A DNA stretch of 64,000 nt from Cytophagales bacterium. Lineage in GTDB: Bacteria; Bacteroidota; Bacteroidia; Cytophagales; Spirosomataceae. Location: the NCBI GenBank assembly GCA_024742395.1, contig JANSYO010000006.1, forward strand, positions 1-64,000. Direction: 5' to 3'. The translations under genes were made by a program, and so were the position numbers. Below the pieces are notes generated by a model. It was not told the origin of the DNA. It did not search any database and saw nothing but the letters and a program-made list of their open reading frames with translations. This document shows, in pieces, positions 34,953 to 44,427 of the stretch (its first letter is position 1; each line of letters opens with the position of its first letter).

Positions 34953-37900
34953 TTAATTCACCATAAAGTCAAAAGAGTTAGTGGTGCCTACTGATGGGCT
35001 TCCTTGAGCTGAATTAACAGAAATTCCATCTACAAAGATATTTATCGTATAGGTTCCTCCACCTCCACCATCTACCAGGACTGTTATAGACGCTGTATAG
35101 TTTCCTGAAGGCAACTGTAAGGGATAGGTTCTTAAGCCTCCTTCTGGAGTAGTGCCCAGATCACCCACTCCACTTACATTAAGAGAGAAAACATCGTCCT
35201 TTGCAGAACCTGAATCGTAAATAACAATAGTCACGTTATAACCTAGCTCAGCAGTGACTGGAAGCTCATCTTCCTGTCCATCTCCATCATTGTCCTTCCC
35301 ATCACCTGCTAATTCAATTCCTGTACCTCCCATGCTAATCAATTCAGGATCTTTGTCTTTATCCACTATAGTGCGGCCAATATCCCCTAAGTCTTCCTCA
35401 TTACAGCCATTTTCTTTGATTCTGCTGTTCATTTCCTGCAATAGACCTTCCTGATAACTGGCCTGGTCCAGTAGGGAACCTAAATCATAGGCTCCAAGAT
35501 TGTATTGCCCTATTTCTGATGCATAATTTGGGCACCCAGACATAAAGTCAAGCTCAAAATAGGTATCTCTGCTTATTTGAATAACATCGGTTAATCTCTG
35601 ATGCCATGTAAGGGACTGAGCATAGGTAAAGGCTGCCACCTGGTTTTGACATAAATCTGCTGCCCTGTCATTAACTTCCTTAAAGAAACGATCGCTAGAA
35701 GATTTAAAATCTGCATTAAAACGATTCATTTGACTAATCAATGAAGAATACTCTGCCGCTAATGCCGGCAAATTTTCGCAGTCCTCCATAACCTCCTCCT
35801 CTAACTCCTCAAGGATTTCATCTTCTGAAATACACATCCCCCCTTGGGGCCTGAAAAAACCTTGTTTACAATCACACTCTCCCGTTACAATATTTAGCTC
35901 TGAATTGGAATCTGCACATTCATTCACCAATACTTTTGCTTCGCTCTGTTGTCCTTGATAGTTAGCAGAAATAGTGAATACACCAGAAATATCTCCAACT
36001 CCGACCAGGCCGGAAATGGTGCAAAGATTTGTAATATCAAGGGTTTCTCCTAAAGCATTTACACCAAAAACTGAAATAACGGGGTCTTGACCAACACCTA
36101 TGGATTGAGACTCAGGTTCTATTTTTATGACACTAAAAACAGCTGATGCTTCAAGGCAATTTCCTTGATAATCCTTTACATACCCGTCTTTGCACTGGCA
36201 TTCTCCATTCACTTCAACGGCATTGGGGTCTGCACAGCCACCTACAGTAATTACAGCCGTTGCTGATAAGCCCAAATAATTGACCGTTTTTTCATGTACT
36301 CCTTCTTTCCCAGGAAAAAACGGAGAAGGAGCCGTCTCTAATGTAACATCAAGTCTTTTCCCACTGGAATCGGTGTAAAATACCTGAAATATTACCTCAT
36401 CTTCTATACCAATAGTTTTAGAAGAGGGCTCTATTTCTAAAATTGCCACATCCTTTTCTTCCTTCTCGCAGTTGCCACTTATGCTCATTATATAACCTGA
36501 TATACAATCACAAGTGTCTTTATCTGCATTATATGTCATATATTCTCCAGTACAGTTCTTCTCACCTGACTCCTCTTCTTTTTGCTGATCTATCGACAAG
36601 CACAAAGTTCTGTCTTCATTCCATTTATTAGGGCTAAAACAGTCACATATATACGCAGTTTTATTCTCATTAATTACCCGTACAGTATTGGCAATTTCTT
36701 CACAGCTGATTGCGGGTAGGCAGACTTCATTCTCCTCATCCCATGTGTACCCTTCCTTTTCTGCACACTTTTCTTTATCAGACAGCTCCTCCTCTATTTC
36801 TACATCCAGAAAGATATTAAACTCATAAAAAGTACTTTGATTAACGTTAATTTCAAACTCAGGAGCAGACCTAATGCCTTCATAATTTGCCTGAATAGCC
36901 ACTTTCTTGTTTCCAATAAAAGGCATACGCATATAGAATATATATTCACCGTTTTCATCTGTTGTTAGTTTTTGGCAGCTTTCTCCCTCAAGAATAACTT
37001 GTGTAGCAAAAGGGGGTGTCACTTTAGCTCCGGCAATTGGCTTAGAATTTAGTCTGCTAATCACTCTTCCAGTAAATTGTACCGGCACATTATCCCTTAA
37101 GTTTGAAACAATATTGGACAAATTATTCAAGTTTGCTTTTCCCCTTTTAAAGTATCTGTTCTCAAGCATTTTCTCTTCAATTTGACCCGCCAATCCATCA
37201 TCAAAAACCCTGGCTCTGGAAATGTCTAATTGATCATTGCCTATCAATTTCCTTATCCAGTTTAAGTCAATGGTATTAAATAAATACTTCTCTAAATCTT
37301 TCTCTTCGCAATAGCCCACATTCGTCAGATTTTTCCTGACACCATTTTGAACATCTTTAACCAGATCATTTATCTGTTTTCTAAAACTTAAAAAACCTGG
37401 TTCTTTGGTATAGATTTCATAGATGGTTGCCAAATCATTGTACTTGTCATTGCCAATTTTCCTTAGCCATTGAATAATACCCTGAATATCTTCTCTACCC
37501 TTGTTCGTGCCTGTATTTGGTGCAGAATGCCATGACTTATCGTAATAAAAAAAGAGATTTCCGTTCTCTTCATAAATGTGATAATATGGGCCATGACTTA
37601 TAGAATAAGACAAAGGGCAGGCTGAAACAACTTTAGGAAATTTATCTCTGAATTTTTTCTTTTTTGAAGTAAGTGCATTGTATTCTCCCTGGTTATTCAG
37701 GCAGCCCTGTCCGTAGTTTTGCTCCAATATCCCACCTGCTCTTTTTGCCGCCTTTAATAACTCCTGACCTACCTTAAATAAGTTTGAAACAATATCTCCT
37801 AGGACAGGAATCTCTCCACCGTAGTCTGCCCCAAACGCAAACATAGCCTCTATTCTATTGGTAGGATCATCTTCATTAAGAAGGTTAACCAGGCTACCGG

Positions 37901-38570
37901 CCATTTCCATTTGAGAACCGTAGGAGTCATTGACTTTGGTATAAATTTCATCAAAATCTCGAATATAGTCTGCCAAGGGGCCCTTTATACCCCATGACCT
38001 TATTTCTTCCTCAAGTTTAGATTGAAACTCTTCCTCGTCTTCATCCCATTCTCCAATCTTATTTAAACCCTCAAGGATTTTCGTGATTTTATTGTTTGCC
38101 TCTGTATAAAGACCTTGCAATTCTTCTGCAATCTGACGGCTCTCTTCATCAATTACACTCTCATAAAATTGGCTAATCTCCGTTTCAACTCTGGCTTGTA
38201 ACATCCCCTTCATGCTGCCTAAAGCAGCAGCTTGGGGATCATAATTAGGATCATTTTTTATACTGGTATAAAGATCAATAGCCTTATTATAGTACTCATC
38301 GCCGTTAGGGTCAATGCCATATGCTTCATACTCTTTAAGCATGTCTTTCCAATGGACCTTGTCTAATACGGCAGATTCTCCTTGCTTAAGCCAGTCTTCA
38401 ATCTGAGAAGCAATTTTATCATTTAGTTCGCTTACCCCTTTGCTTTTGAAGGTCTCTGCGTCAAAATTGTTGTGCACTGTAGTTTGAGCATACAATGGGC
38501 AATACACCATGCTAATAATGAAAATGCAGCAGATATAAAGTAAACTCTTTTTTCTTTTTTGCATGACCAT
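34953..38570 (-). CDS. Large multidomain exoprotein with EGF-like/Ig-like repeats
   Basis: A 1205-residue exported protein I cannot assign. Layout: Sec signal 1-29; a long, mostly helical, acidic region 40-490; a carboxypeptidase-regulatory-like beta domain 497-585; Cys-rich EGF-like modules near 602-657, 673-701, 779-805 and 885-913; two Ig-like domains (708-777, 810-882) between the last three; a second helical stretch 915-1060; an Asp-rich calcium-type loop DGKDNDGDGQED at 1090-1101; and a closing beta domain 1105-1205. EGF plus Ig repeat as a unit, clearly by duplication. It follows the OM-barrel gene by 5 bp. Likely surface adhesin or scaffold. Confidence 0.7.
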   Translation of the reverse strand: MVMQKRKKSLLYICCIFIISMVYCPLYAQTTVHNNFDAETFKSKGVSELNDKIASQIEDWLKQGESAVLDKVHWKDMLKEYEAYGIDPNGDEYYNKAIDLYTSIKNDPNYDPQAAALGSMKGMLQARVETEISQFYESVIDEESRQIAEELQGLYTEANNKITKILEGLNKIGEWDEDEEEFQSKLEEEIRSWGIKGPLADYIRDFDEIYTKVNDSYGSQMEMAGSLVNLLNEDDPTNRIEAMFAFGADYGGEIPVLGDIVSNLFKVGQELLKAAKRAGGILEQNYGQGCLNNQGEYNALTSKKKKFRDKFPKVVSACPLSYSISHGPYYHIYEENGNLFFYYDKSWHSAPNTGTNKGREDIQGIIQWLRKIGNDKYNDLATIYEIYTKEPGFLSFRKQINDLVKDVQNGVRKNLTNVGYCEEKDLEKYLFNTIDLNWIRKLIGNDQLDISRARVFDDGLAGQIEEKMLENRYFKRGKANLNNLSNIVSNLRDNVPVQFTGRVISRLNSKPIAGAKVTPPFATQVILEGESCQKLTTDENGEYIFYMRMPFIGNKKVAIQANYEGIRSAPEFEINVNQSTFYEFNIFLDVEIEEELSDKEKCAEKEGYTWDEENEVCLPAISCEEIANTVRVINENKTAYICDCFSPNKWNEDRTLCLSIDQQKEEESGEKNCTGEYMTYNADKDTCDCISGYIMSISGNCEKEEKDVAILEIEPSSKTIGIEDEVIFQVFYTDSSGKRLDVTLETAPSPFFPGKEGVHEKTVNYLGLSATAVITVGGCADPNAVEVNGECQCKDGYVKDYQGNCLEASAVFSVIKIEPESQSIGVGQDPVISVFGVNALGETLDITNLCTISGLVGVGDISGVFTISANYQGQQSEAKVLVNECADSNSELNIVTGECDCKQGFFRPQGGMCISEDEILEELEEEVMEDCENLPALAAEYSSLISQMNRFNADFKSSSDRFFKEVNDRAADLCQNQVAAFTYAQSLTWHQRLTDVIQISRDTYFELDFMSGCPNYASEIGQYNLGAYDLGSLLDQASYQEGLLQEMNSRIKENGCNEEDLGDIGRTIVDKDKDPELISMGGTGIELAGDGKDNDGDGQEDELPVTAELGYNVTIVIYDSGSAKDDVFSLNVSGVGDLGTTPEGGLRTYPLQLPSGNYTASITVLVDGGGGGTYTINIFVDGISVNSAQGSPSVGTTNSFDFMVN

Positions 38571-38575
38571 TTCTA

Positions 38576-40651
38576 TTAATTATACCTAAACCTTAAGCCT
38601 AGCTGAGCCGTTACTCTGTCATTGCCAATGACAGGCGTTCTAGTAAACTCACTGCTTAGGTCTGTGTTAAAAGTGAAGTACCTGAAACTGCCGAAAAGCT
38701 CTGTGCTTTTATGAACTTTAGCCGAGAGGTCAGTTTGTAACTGCAGGCTATTGGGGTTTCTTTGTATTATTTCGCCAAATACAATCTCTCCTAAACTTCC
38801 TATAGATTCAACTGAGGCATTGTTTACAAAACCATACTCATAAGCCCCTCTAAAAGACCATCTTAGTACTTTGGCAATCAAAACCTCCCCACGAGCCTCT
38901 AAGCCAGCTCGAAGGTTATTCTTATCACTTTTTAAGGTGATTTTTTCTGCCCTCAGATCAATATTATTATGTAGCCCAATCAAGGGCGAGATACTGAATG
39001 TTTTAACCTTAATTCCAACTTTCGCGTATAAATCAGTAGTCAAATAGTTGGTTTCTCCAGGATACCAATACCTGAAATTACTGGTGATACTATAATATGT
39101 TTTACTATTAGACTGGTAATCTAAGTGCAGATCTGCATGTGAAAAGTTTTGGTTATCAGGGAAATACCTTGCTACTAACTGCGTGTTCAAGTTCTTGTTT
39201 CCTTGGGAGTAACTATTGTAGCCTTTCCCGAAATTTACCTGATAGAAATTCGTAATAGGGTTATTTGGAAACTGTCTGAATAGAAAGGCCGAGGTCGTAG
39301 ACCTGGTAGAGTTTTCTTTTTCGCCGGCTTTAGTCTTTCTCAGTCCAATATAATATTTGTTATTACTACGTAAAGGGACCAAATCAAAGGTAAATAATTC
39401 TGCATAAGCAATGATTTTGTTTGACTTCTTATCCATGCCCTTCGTCTCAAAATTAAGTTGAGGTTTAATTCTGGAATATTTAAAAAAGGACGTCTCTGAA
39501 TGACTAAAATCCGCATTGGCAACAAACCTAATATTACTGTTTAAACCAGCATTAAACTTAGAGTTAAACTCTACTGCATGCCTTGAGTAATTACTGGTAA
39601 TTCTATTCGCAAAAGCATTGTTGAGATACTGGTACCTAAAGCCAAGATCAATATTTTCAGATACCTTTTCCTTTAGATCGGCAAATAGGTTTATCCTTTT
39701 ATAGTCATTTAAGGCTCTAAACTCATCATTATAATTATTGTATTTTAATCCTGTCCTGAAGCTTCTACGGGTAGAATTATGATGAAAGCCTAAGCCAGCA
39801 AATCCATTGCTATAGATACTTTGCAAGGCTTCTTTTCTTCTTCCACCTTCTAAAGTTATTTTACTCTCAGCTGTAAGCATATAAGAAAGTTTCAAATCTA
39901 CATTCGTGTTGCCCGCTTTGCTTTTATTATTATCAAACTCAGAGTATGATCTGGAAAATGAGGATGTTCCCAATGCCAACTGACCATTAACGGAGAGTCT
40001 TTCTATAGCACCTTTGGTGATATCAGATGACGTTTCATAACCTTGAAAATTACGAAGGAAGACGGCATCTGCCAATGCCTTTTTCCTTTCAATTGATTTG
40101 TAAAGAGATTGAACTTTAGTATTACTTGTAGAGGCGACCTTCTTAACCTTGCCAGCTAGTTCGTATTCATTAAGAAGTGTGGAGTAAGTTTCATTTGCCA
40201 AACTTAAAAGCAAAGCCTTCGTAGAACCCGGCGGTATGCTTAGATCCAATTTACTTTCATCTTTTACTACCCCAAATTTCTCTACGTAAAGTTCAGATAA
40301 CCAACCCCGTTGACCTGAGCTGGTTTCTATTTGATAGTACCTGTTTTCGTAATCAATTATTTTATACTCTTGATTTCTCAGGATTTCATCCGGTAGAGTA
40401 ACCGGATTGGCAGGATCATTTATCAATACCGCCGCATCAGAAACCACCCGTATCATTTCTTCAGAAACAGCTATTGGGGATGGTGCATTCCATTCTTTAG
40501 AAATCTTTATGAGAGCATACAAACGACTGCTTATTTTCTTGTCAATCTGCTCCAGCCTTAATAGTTCTGAGCTTTGACCAAAGGATTCTGGACTATAATA
40601 TATTAAACATATAGCAAGAATAGTTCTCATCAAGTAACACCTTCGTTTCAT
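38576..40651 (-). CDS. SH3-domain / beta-barrel outer-membrane protein
   Basis: A 691-residue protein with a signal peptide (first 25 residues; start could be Met1 or Met8). An SH3-like domain lies at about 70-128 (EYKIIDYENRYYQIETSSG, QRGWLSELYVEKFG), then a helical linker (about 150-205), then a ~470-residue C-terminal region of alternating amphipathic strands with aromatic ends (QLGLRFRYN at the terminus), typical of an outer-membrane barrel. The SH3 could bind peptidoglycan. It is translated 5 bp ahead of the 1205-residue exoprotein. A partner or transporter for it is a reasonable guess, not shown. Confidence 0.7.
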   Translation of the reverse strand: MKRRCYLMRTILAICLIYYSPESFGQSSELLRLEQIDKKISSRLYALIKISKEWNAPSPIAVSEEMIRVVSDAAVLINDPANPVTLPDEILRNQEYKIIDYENRYYQIETSSGQRGWLSELYVEKFGVVKDESKLDLSIPPGSTKALLLSLANETYSTLLNEYELAGKVKKVASTSNTKVQSLYKSIERKKALADAVFLRNFQGYETSSDITKGAIERLSVNGQLALGTSSFSRSYSEFDNNKSKAGNTNVDLKLSYMLTAESKITLEGGRRKEALQSIYSNGFAGLGFHHNSTRRSFRTGLKYNNYNDEFRALNDYKRINLFADLKEKVSENIDLGFRYQYLNNAFANRITSNYSRHAVEFNSKFNAGLNSNIRFVANADFSHSETSFFKYSRIKPQLNFETKGMDKKSNKIIAYAELFTFDLVPLRSNNKYYIGLRKTKAGEKENSTRSTTSAFLFRQFPNNPITNFYQVNFGKGYNSYSQGNKNLNTQLVARYFPDNQNFSHADLHLDYQSNSKTYYSITSNFRYWYPGETNYLTTDLYAKVGIKVKTFSISPLIGLHNNIDLRAEKITLKSDKNNLRAGLEARGEVLIAKVLRWSFRGAYEYGFVNNASVESIGSLGEIVFGEIIQRNPNSLQLQTDLSAKVHKSTELFGSFRYFTFNTDLSSEFTRTPVIGNDRVTAQLGLRFRYN

Positions 40652-40860
40652 GGCATAGGGTGTTCTTATAATAATGGTTCTGGATCAATGAAACAAGTTT
40701 AGTGATTTCATAATCCATTCATAATGAGTACTTAAGATACAAATAAATAATCTTTAAAGAAATTTTCAACATCTTTTTTGTCCTTTGTTCATAAAAAAAA
40801 CCAGTTCTCATACCGATTTCTTTCGAGACTCCGCACCTTTGTATTCATCGTTTTTTTCCT

Positions 40861-42705
40861 ATGGATATCATACATCTTTTATCAGATAACATTGCCAACC
40901 AAATTGCCGCAGGTGAAGTGGTACAGCGGCCCGCATCTGTGGTAAAAGAGCTTCTTGAAAATGCCGTAGATGCAGAGTCATCAGAGATAAAACTTATCAT
41001 TAAAGACTCTGGGAAAACGCTGGTACAGGTTATTGATAATGGAAAGGGAATGTCTGTTACAGATGCCCGAATGAGTTTTGAACGCCATGCTACTTCCAAA
41101 ATCAGCAAGTCTGAAGATCTCTTCGCTATAAGAACGATGGGTTTCAGAGGTGAGGCTCTGGCATCTATTGCCGCGGTGGCACAGGTAGAAGTAAAAACCA
41201 GAAGAGAAGAAGATGAGCTGGGCTCAGCGATTCAAATTGAAGGCTCAGAATACAAATCTCAGGAGCCGGTATCTACTCCAAAAGGTACGAATATAGCCGT
41301 GAAGAACCTTTTCTTTAACGTACCCGCAAGAAGAAAGTTTCTGAAAACCAATCCTGTAGAAATGAAACACATACTGGATGAATTTCAGCGGGTTTCTTTG
41401 GCACATCCTGAAATTGCCTTTGAACTTTATCATAATGATATCGAAATTTACAGATTGCCAGAGGCAAAATTAGCCAAACGCATTGTAGATATGTTTGGCA
41501 AAAACTACAGAACTCAACTGGCTCAATGTGAAGAAGAAACCCCTTACGTAAACATCAGCGGATATGTGGGAAAACCGGAAGCTGCAAAAAAGACCCGGGG
41601 AGATCAGTACTTTTTTATCAATCACCGATTCATAAAAAGCCCATACCTGCATCATGCAGTATCAGCGGCTTTTGAGGGTACTATACCAGAAGGGCATCAT
41701 CCTTTTTATGTATTAAACATAGAAATAGATCCCTCTCATGTCGATATCAATATTCATCCGCAAAAAACAGAGATTAAGTTTGATGACGAAAAGGCCGTGT
41801 ACAGTATTTTAAGGTCTGCCGTAAGACAAGCCGTAGGCGTATATAATTTGACGCCCAGTATAGATTTTGAGTCTGATATCAACTTTGGAAACCTCACTAA
41901 CTTTCCTTTACCCGAGAAAAAGCCTTCAGCTTTTGAGAAATCAGGTTCTTCAATCGGCAATTTTGAGAAAAGTAAAAAACCTGACCAACCTGGTGACTGG
42001 AAAAAGCTTTATGAAGGCTTGGAGAGTGCCGCTAATTTCAGGCAGTCTGAGGAGTCTATCTCCATGACCTCAAAGGCCAATAACATTGATCAGGATCAGA
42101 AAGAGCAACCCATTGATTTAAGTAAGGAAGACATAGAAGCTCTGCAAATACATCAGAAGTATCTGGTAGTACAGGTAAAAAGTGGTATGATGCTTATTAA
42201 TCAAAAGGCTGCCTGGGAACGGATTCTTTTTGAGCAATATGAAAAGAACCTTGCCAATAAAACCGGAGCTTCTCAGCAATTGCTCTTTCAAAAAACACTT
42301 AATCTCAGACCTGATGAGTATGCTATAGCTATTGAACTTAGAGATGAAATTCATTCTCTTGGTTTTGGATTTGAAGTCTTTGGGCAGTCTAGTTTGATTA
42401 TTAACGGAATTCCGGCAGAACTTGGAGACGATGAGGGTTCGACCCTCTTGCAAGAACTGATAGCTGAATACAAAGAAAACGAGACTAAATTAAAACTGGA
42501 TAAAACCACCAACCTGGCCAGATCAATGGCTAAGCGTACCGCAGGAAAAGCCCTTAAAAACATGGATAAGCCAGAAATAAGAAGTATGATTAACAGGCTT
42601 TTTGAATGCTCTATGCCCACTTATACGCCAGATGGCACGAAAGTGATGAAAATAGTCTCAATGGAAGAAATTGGCGAACTCATTTCTGAAAGCGGTGGTT
42701 TTTAA
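40861..42705 (+). CDS. mutL: DNA mismatch repair protein MutL
   Basis: A 614-residue MutL. The GHKL ATPase part is intact: LSDNIANQIAAGEVVQRPASVV, DNGKGM, RHATSKI, TMGFRGEAL. The linker is acidic and followed by the MutL_C dimerisation domain. The endonuclease motif DQHAx2Ex4E is degenerate (N447-Q-K-A-A-W-E453), and the CPHGRP metal site is CSMPTYTPDG (Cys583), so nicking activity is improbable. It acts with MutS; the nicking nuclease must then be another protein. Preceded by a 209-bp divergent gap. Confidence 0.96.
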   Translation: MDIIHLLSDNIANQIAAGEVVQRPASVVKELLENAVDAESSEIKLIIKDSGKTLVQVIDNGKGMSVTDARMSFERHATSKISKSEDLFAIRTMGFRGEALASIAAVAQVEVKTRREEDELGSAIQIEGSEYKSQEPVSTPKGTNIAVKNLFFNVPARRKFLKTNPVEMKHILDEFQRVSLAHPEIAFELYHNDIEIYRLPEAKLAKRIVDMFGKNYRTQLAQCEEETPYVNISGYVGKPEAAKKTRGDQYFFINHRFIKSPYLHHAVSAAFEGTIPEGHHPFYVLNIEIDPSHVDINIHPQKTEIKFDDEKAVYSILRSAVRQAVGVYNLTPSIDFESDINFGNLTNFPLPEKKPSAFEKSGSSIGNFEKSKKPDQPGDWKKLYEGLESAANFRQSEESISMTSKANNIDQDQKEQPIDLSKEDIEALQIHQKYLVVQVKSGMMLINQKAAWERILFEQYEKNLANKTGASQQLLFQKTLNLRPDEYAIAIELRDEIHSLGFGFEVFGQSSLIINGIPAELGDDEGSTLLQELIAEYKENETKLKLDKTTNLARSMAKRTAGKALKNMDKPEIRSMINRLFECSMPTYTPDGTKVMKIVSMEEIGELISESGGF

Positions 42706-42722
42706 ATTCTAAATGAAAAACT

Positions 42723-43394
42723 ATGTTTGATCGTATGACCCCGATGGTAAAAAACTTGCTGATAGCCAATATCGCAATCTTTTTACTTTCGATGCTCTCA
42801 AGGCAATTCTTCTTTTCTCAATTTGCCTTCTTTAATCCCATATTGCCAGGGGGAGAGCAACTCATAAATCCCAACTTCAAAATTTGGCAGGTTATCTCCT
42901 ATATGTTCCTTCATGGGGGAATTGGCCACCTGTTTAGCAATATGTTTGGTCTTTTTATTTTTGGCTCAACTCTGGAGACTTACATGGGATCAAAGAAATT
43001 CCTGACTTACTATATGATCACAGGTATAGGGGCTGCTCTTTTAAATTCGCTTTTGAACACCTATGAAATGTCTCAGATGATCGTAGAATCTGAGCCCTAT
43101 TGGAGACAAGCTGTAACACCAATGGTAGGAGCTTCCGGTGCCATCTTTGGTATCCTTGTGGCCTTTGGCGTACTATTCCCAAATGTGGAATTAATGCTTT
43201 TATTTTTTCCTGTGCCTATTAAAGCCAAATATTTTGTAATTTTATATGGACTCTATGAATTGTACGCCGGTACAGCAGGATTACAGCAGGGTGTAGCTCA
43301 CTTTGCTCACATTGGTGGACTAATCACAGGGTTTATATTACTGAAATTTTTTGGGTTTGATCAACGAATCGGCCCTACTTTTCGTAGATGGTAG
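42723..43394 (+). CDS. Rhomboid-family intramembrane serine protease
   Basis: A 223-residue six-helix rhomboid. Catalytic dyad is visible: S138 in GASGA and H196 in HFAHIGG; the TM2 His/Asn motif is HGGIGHLFSN. It cleaves transmembrane substrates in the bilayer. It is 17 bp after mutL and 15 bp before a second rhomboid-like gene, with which it is probably co-transcribed. Confidence 0.93.
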   Translation: MFDRMTPMVKNLLIANIAIFLLSMLSRQFFFSQFAFFNPILPGGEQLINPNFKIWQVISYMFLHGGIGHLFSNMFGLFIFGSTLETYMGSKKFLTYYMITGIGAALLNSLLNTYEMSQMIVESEPYWRQAVTPMVGASGAIFGILVAFGVLFPNVELMLLFFPVPIKAKYFVILYGLYELYAGTAGLQQGVAHFAHIGGLITGFILLKFFGFDQRIGPTFRRW

Positions 43395-43409
43395 TGATGA
43401 TAAATAATT

Positions 43410-44324
43410 ATGGGAAGCATTGGAGATGATATAAAGCAGGCGTTTAGCAGAGGAAACAGTTCGAGTATTCAATTAATACTCGTCAATCTTTTTGTTTTCA
43501 TTGGTCTTTTTATACTCAAACTCAGCCTTTCTATTTCGTCAGAAACTGCCCCAATTGCAGCAGCAATTAATGAGAATATTCTCTTTAATGTAGATATTCC
43601 GGGTTTTCTGGTTCACCCTTGGACACTCCTTACTTACGGTTTTACCAATACCTCTGTACTCAGTCTGCTGTTTAACTCTATAGCCTTATACTGGTTTGGG
43701 CTTCTAATTCAGGATTTCATTGGAAGCAGAAAAGTTATCAATATCTACACTCTAGGCTATATTTTTGCCGGCATTTTTTACTTTCTGGCTTACCATTTAA
43801 TTGCATTTACGAATGCCACAATTACATTAAGTGCCTTAGTCAGTGGGGCTACGGCAGCCGTGTATGCCGTTATGTTTGCTACAGTAACACTAATTCCTGA
43901 TTATGAATTTTACTTTCTCAGGAGGTTTTACATCAAAATAAAATATGTAGCACTGGCCTTCCTGGTTTTCTCTTTCATTAATCCGGCCTTTGGTTTGCTA
44001 AATTTAGGCGGAGCCTTTCTAGGCTATCTTTACATTAAGCTTTTGAGGCTAGGCATTGATTTGGGATCACCTATAGATGCTTTCCAGGATTGGATAGACA
44101 GACTTAGGGATCCAAAGCCTAAAAAAGGGTTTAAAGCAAAGAAATTCAGTCATTCTACTGTTGGTAAGAATCAAAGTTACCAAACTCAGGAAGAGAGAGA
44201 CTTTCTTCCCGACCAGGAAGAAGTAGACGCTCTATTGGATAAAATCAGTATTTCAGGATACGAAAGCCTGACCAAAAAAGAGAAGGAAAGGCTTTTTCAA
44301 GCTTCAAAAAGTGAAAAACTTTAG
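43410..44324 (+). CDS. Inactive-looking rhomboid-like protein (pseudo-rhomboid)
   Basis: A 304-residue rhomboid-fold protein with a cytoplasmic tail of ~80 residues. Ser145 of VSGA aligns with the catalytic Ser, but the His of HxGG is N198 (LLNLGGAF) and the TM2 His is missing (TNTSVLSLLFNS, Asn kept). The tail ends with DQEEVDALLDKISISGYESL, a segment common after Bacteroidota rhomboids. Without the His base it is probably not a protease, and may bind substrates or the adjacent active rhomboid, as iRhoms do. The tandem placement supports that. Confidence 0.8.
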   Translation: MGSIGDDIKQAFSRGNSSSIQLILVNLFVFIGLFILKLSLSISSETAPIAAAINENILFNVDIPGFLVHPWTLLTYGFTNTSVLSLLFNSIALYWFGLLIQDFIGSRKVINIYTLGYIFAGIFYFLAYHLIAFTNATITLSALVSGATAAVYAVMFATVTLIPDYEFYFLRRFYIKIKYVALAFLVFSFINPAFGLLNLGGAFLGYLYIKLLRLGIDLGSPIDAFQDWIDRLRDPKPKKGFKAKKFSHSTVGKNQSYQTQEERDFLPDQEEVDALLDKISISGYESLTKKEKERLFQASKSEKL

Positions 44325-44364
44325 CTTTTTTATTTTTCGGAAACTTAAACAGGCTCATTATTTG

Positions 44365-44372
44365 TAGATTTG
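44365..44372 (+). promoter_or_regulatory. -7 box upstream of dxs
   Basis: TAGATTTG, exact TAnnTTTG, 55 nt before the dxs ATG. No clear -33 element at the usual distance. Confidence 0.5.
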
Positions 44373-44427
44373 TCGTAAATAATAGGCTATACGGAGTTTA
44401 TCTGCGTATGTCTGAAAAATAAAAATC

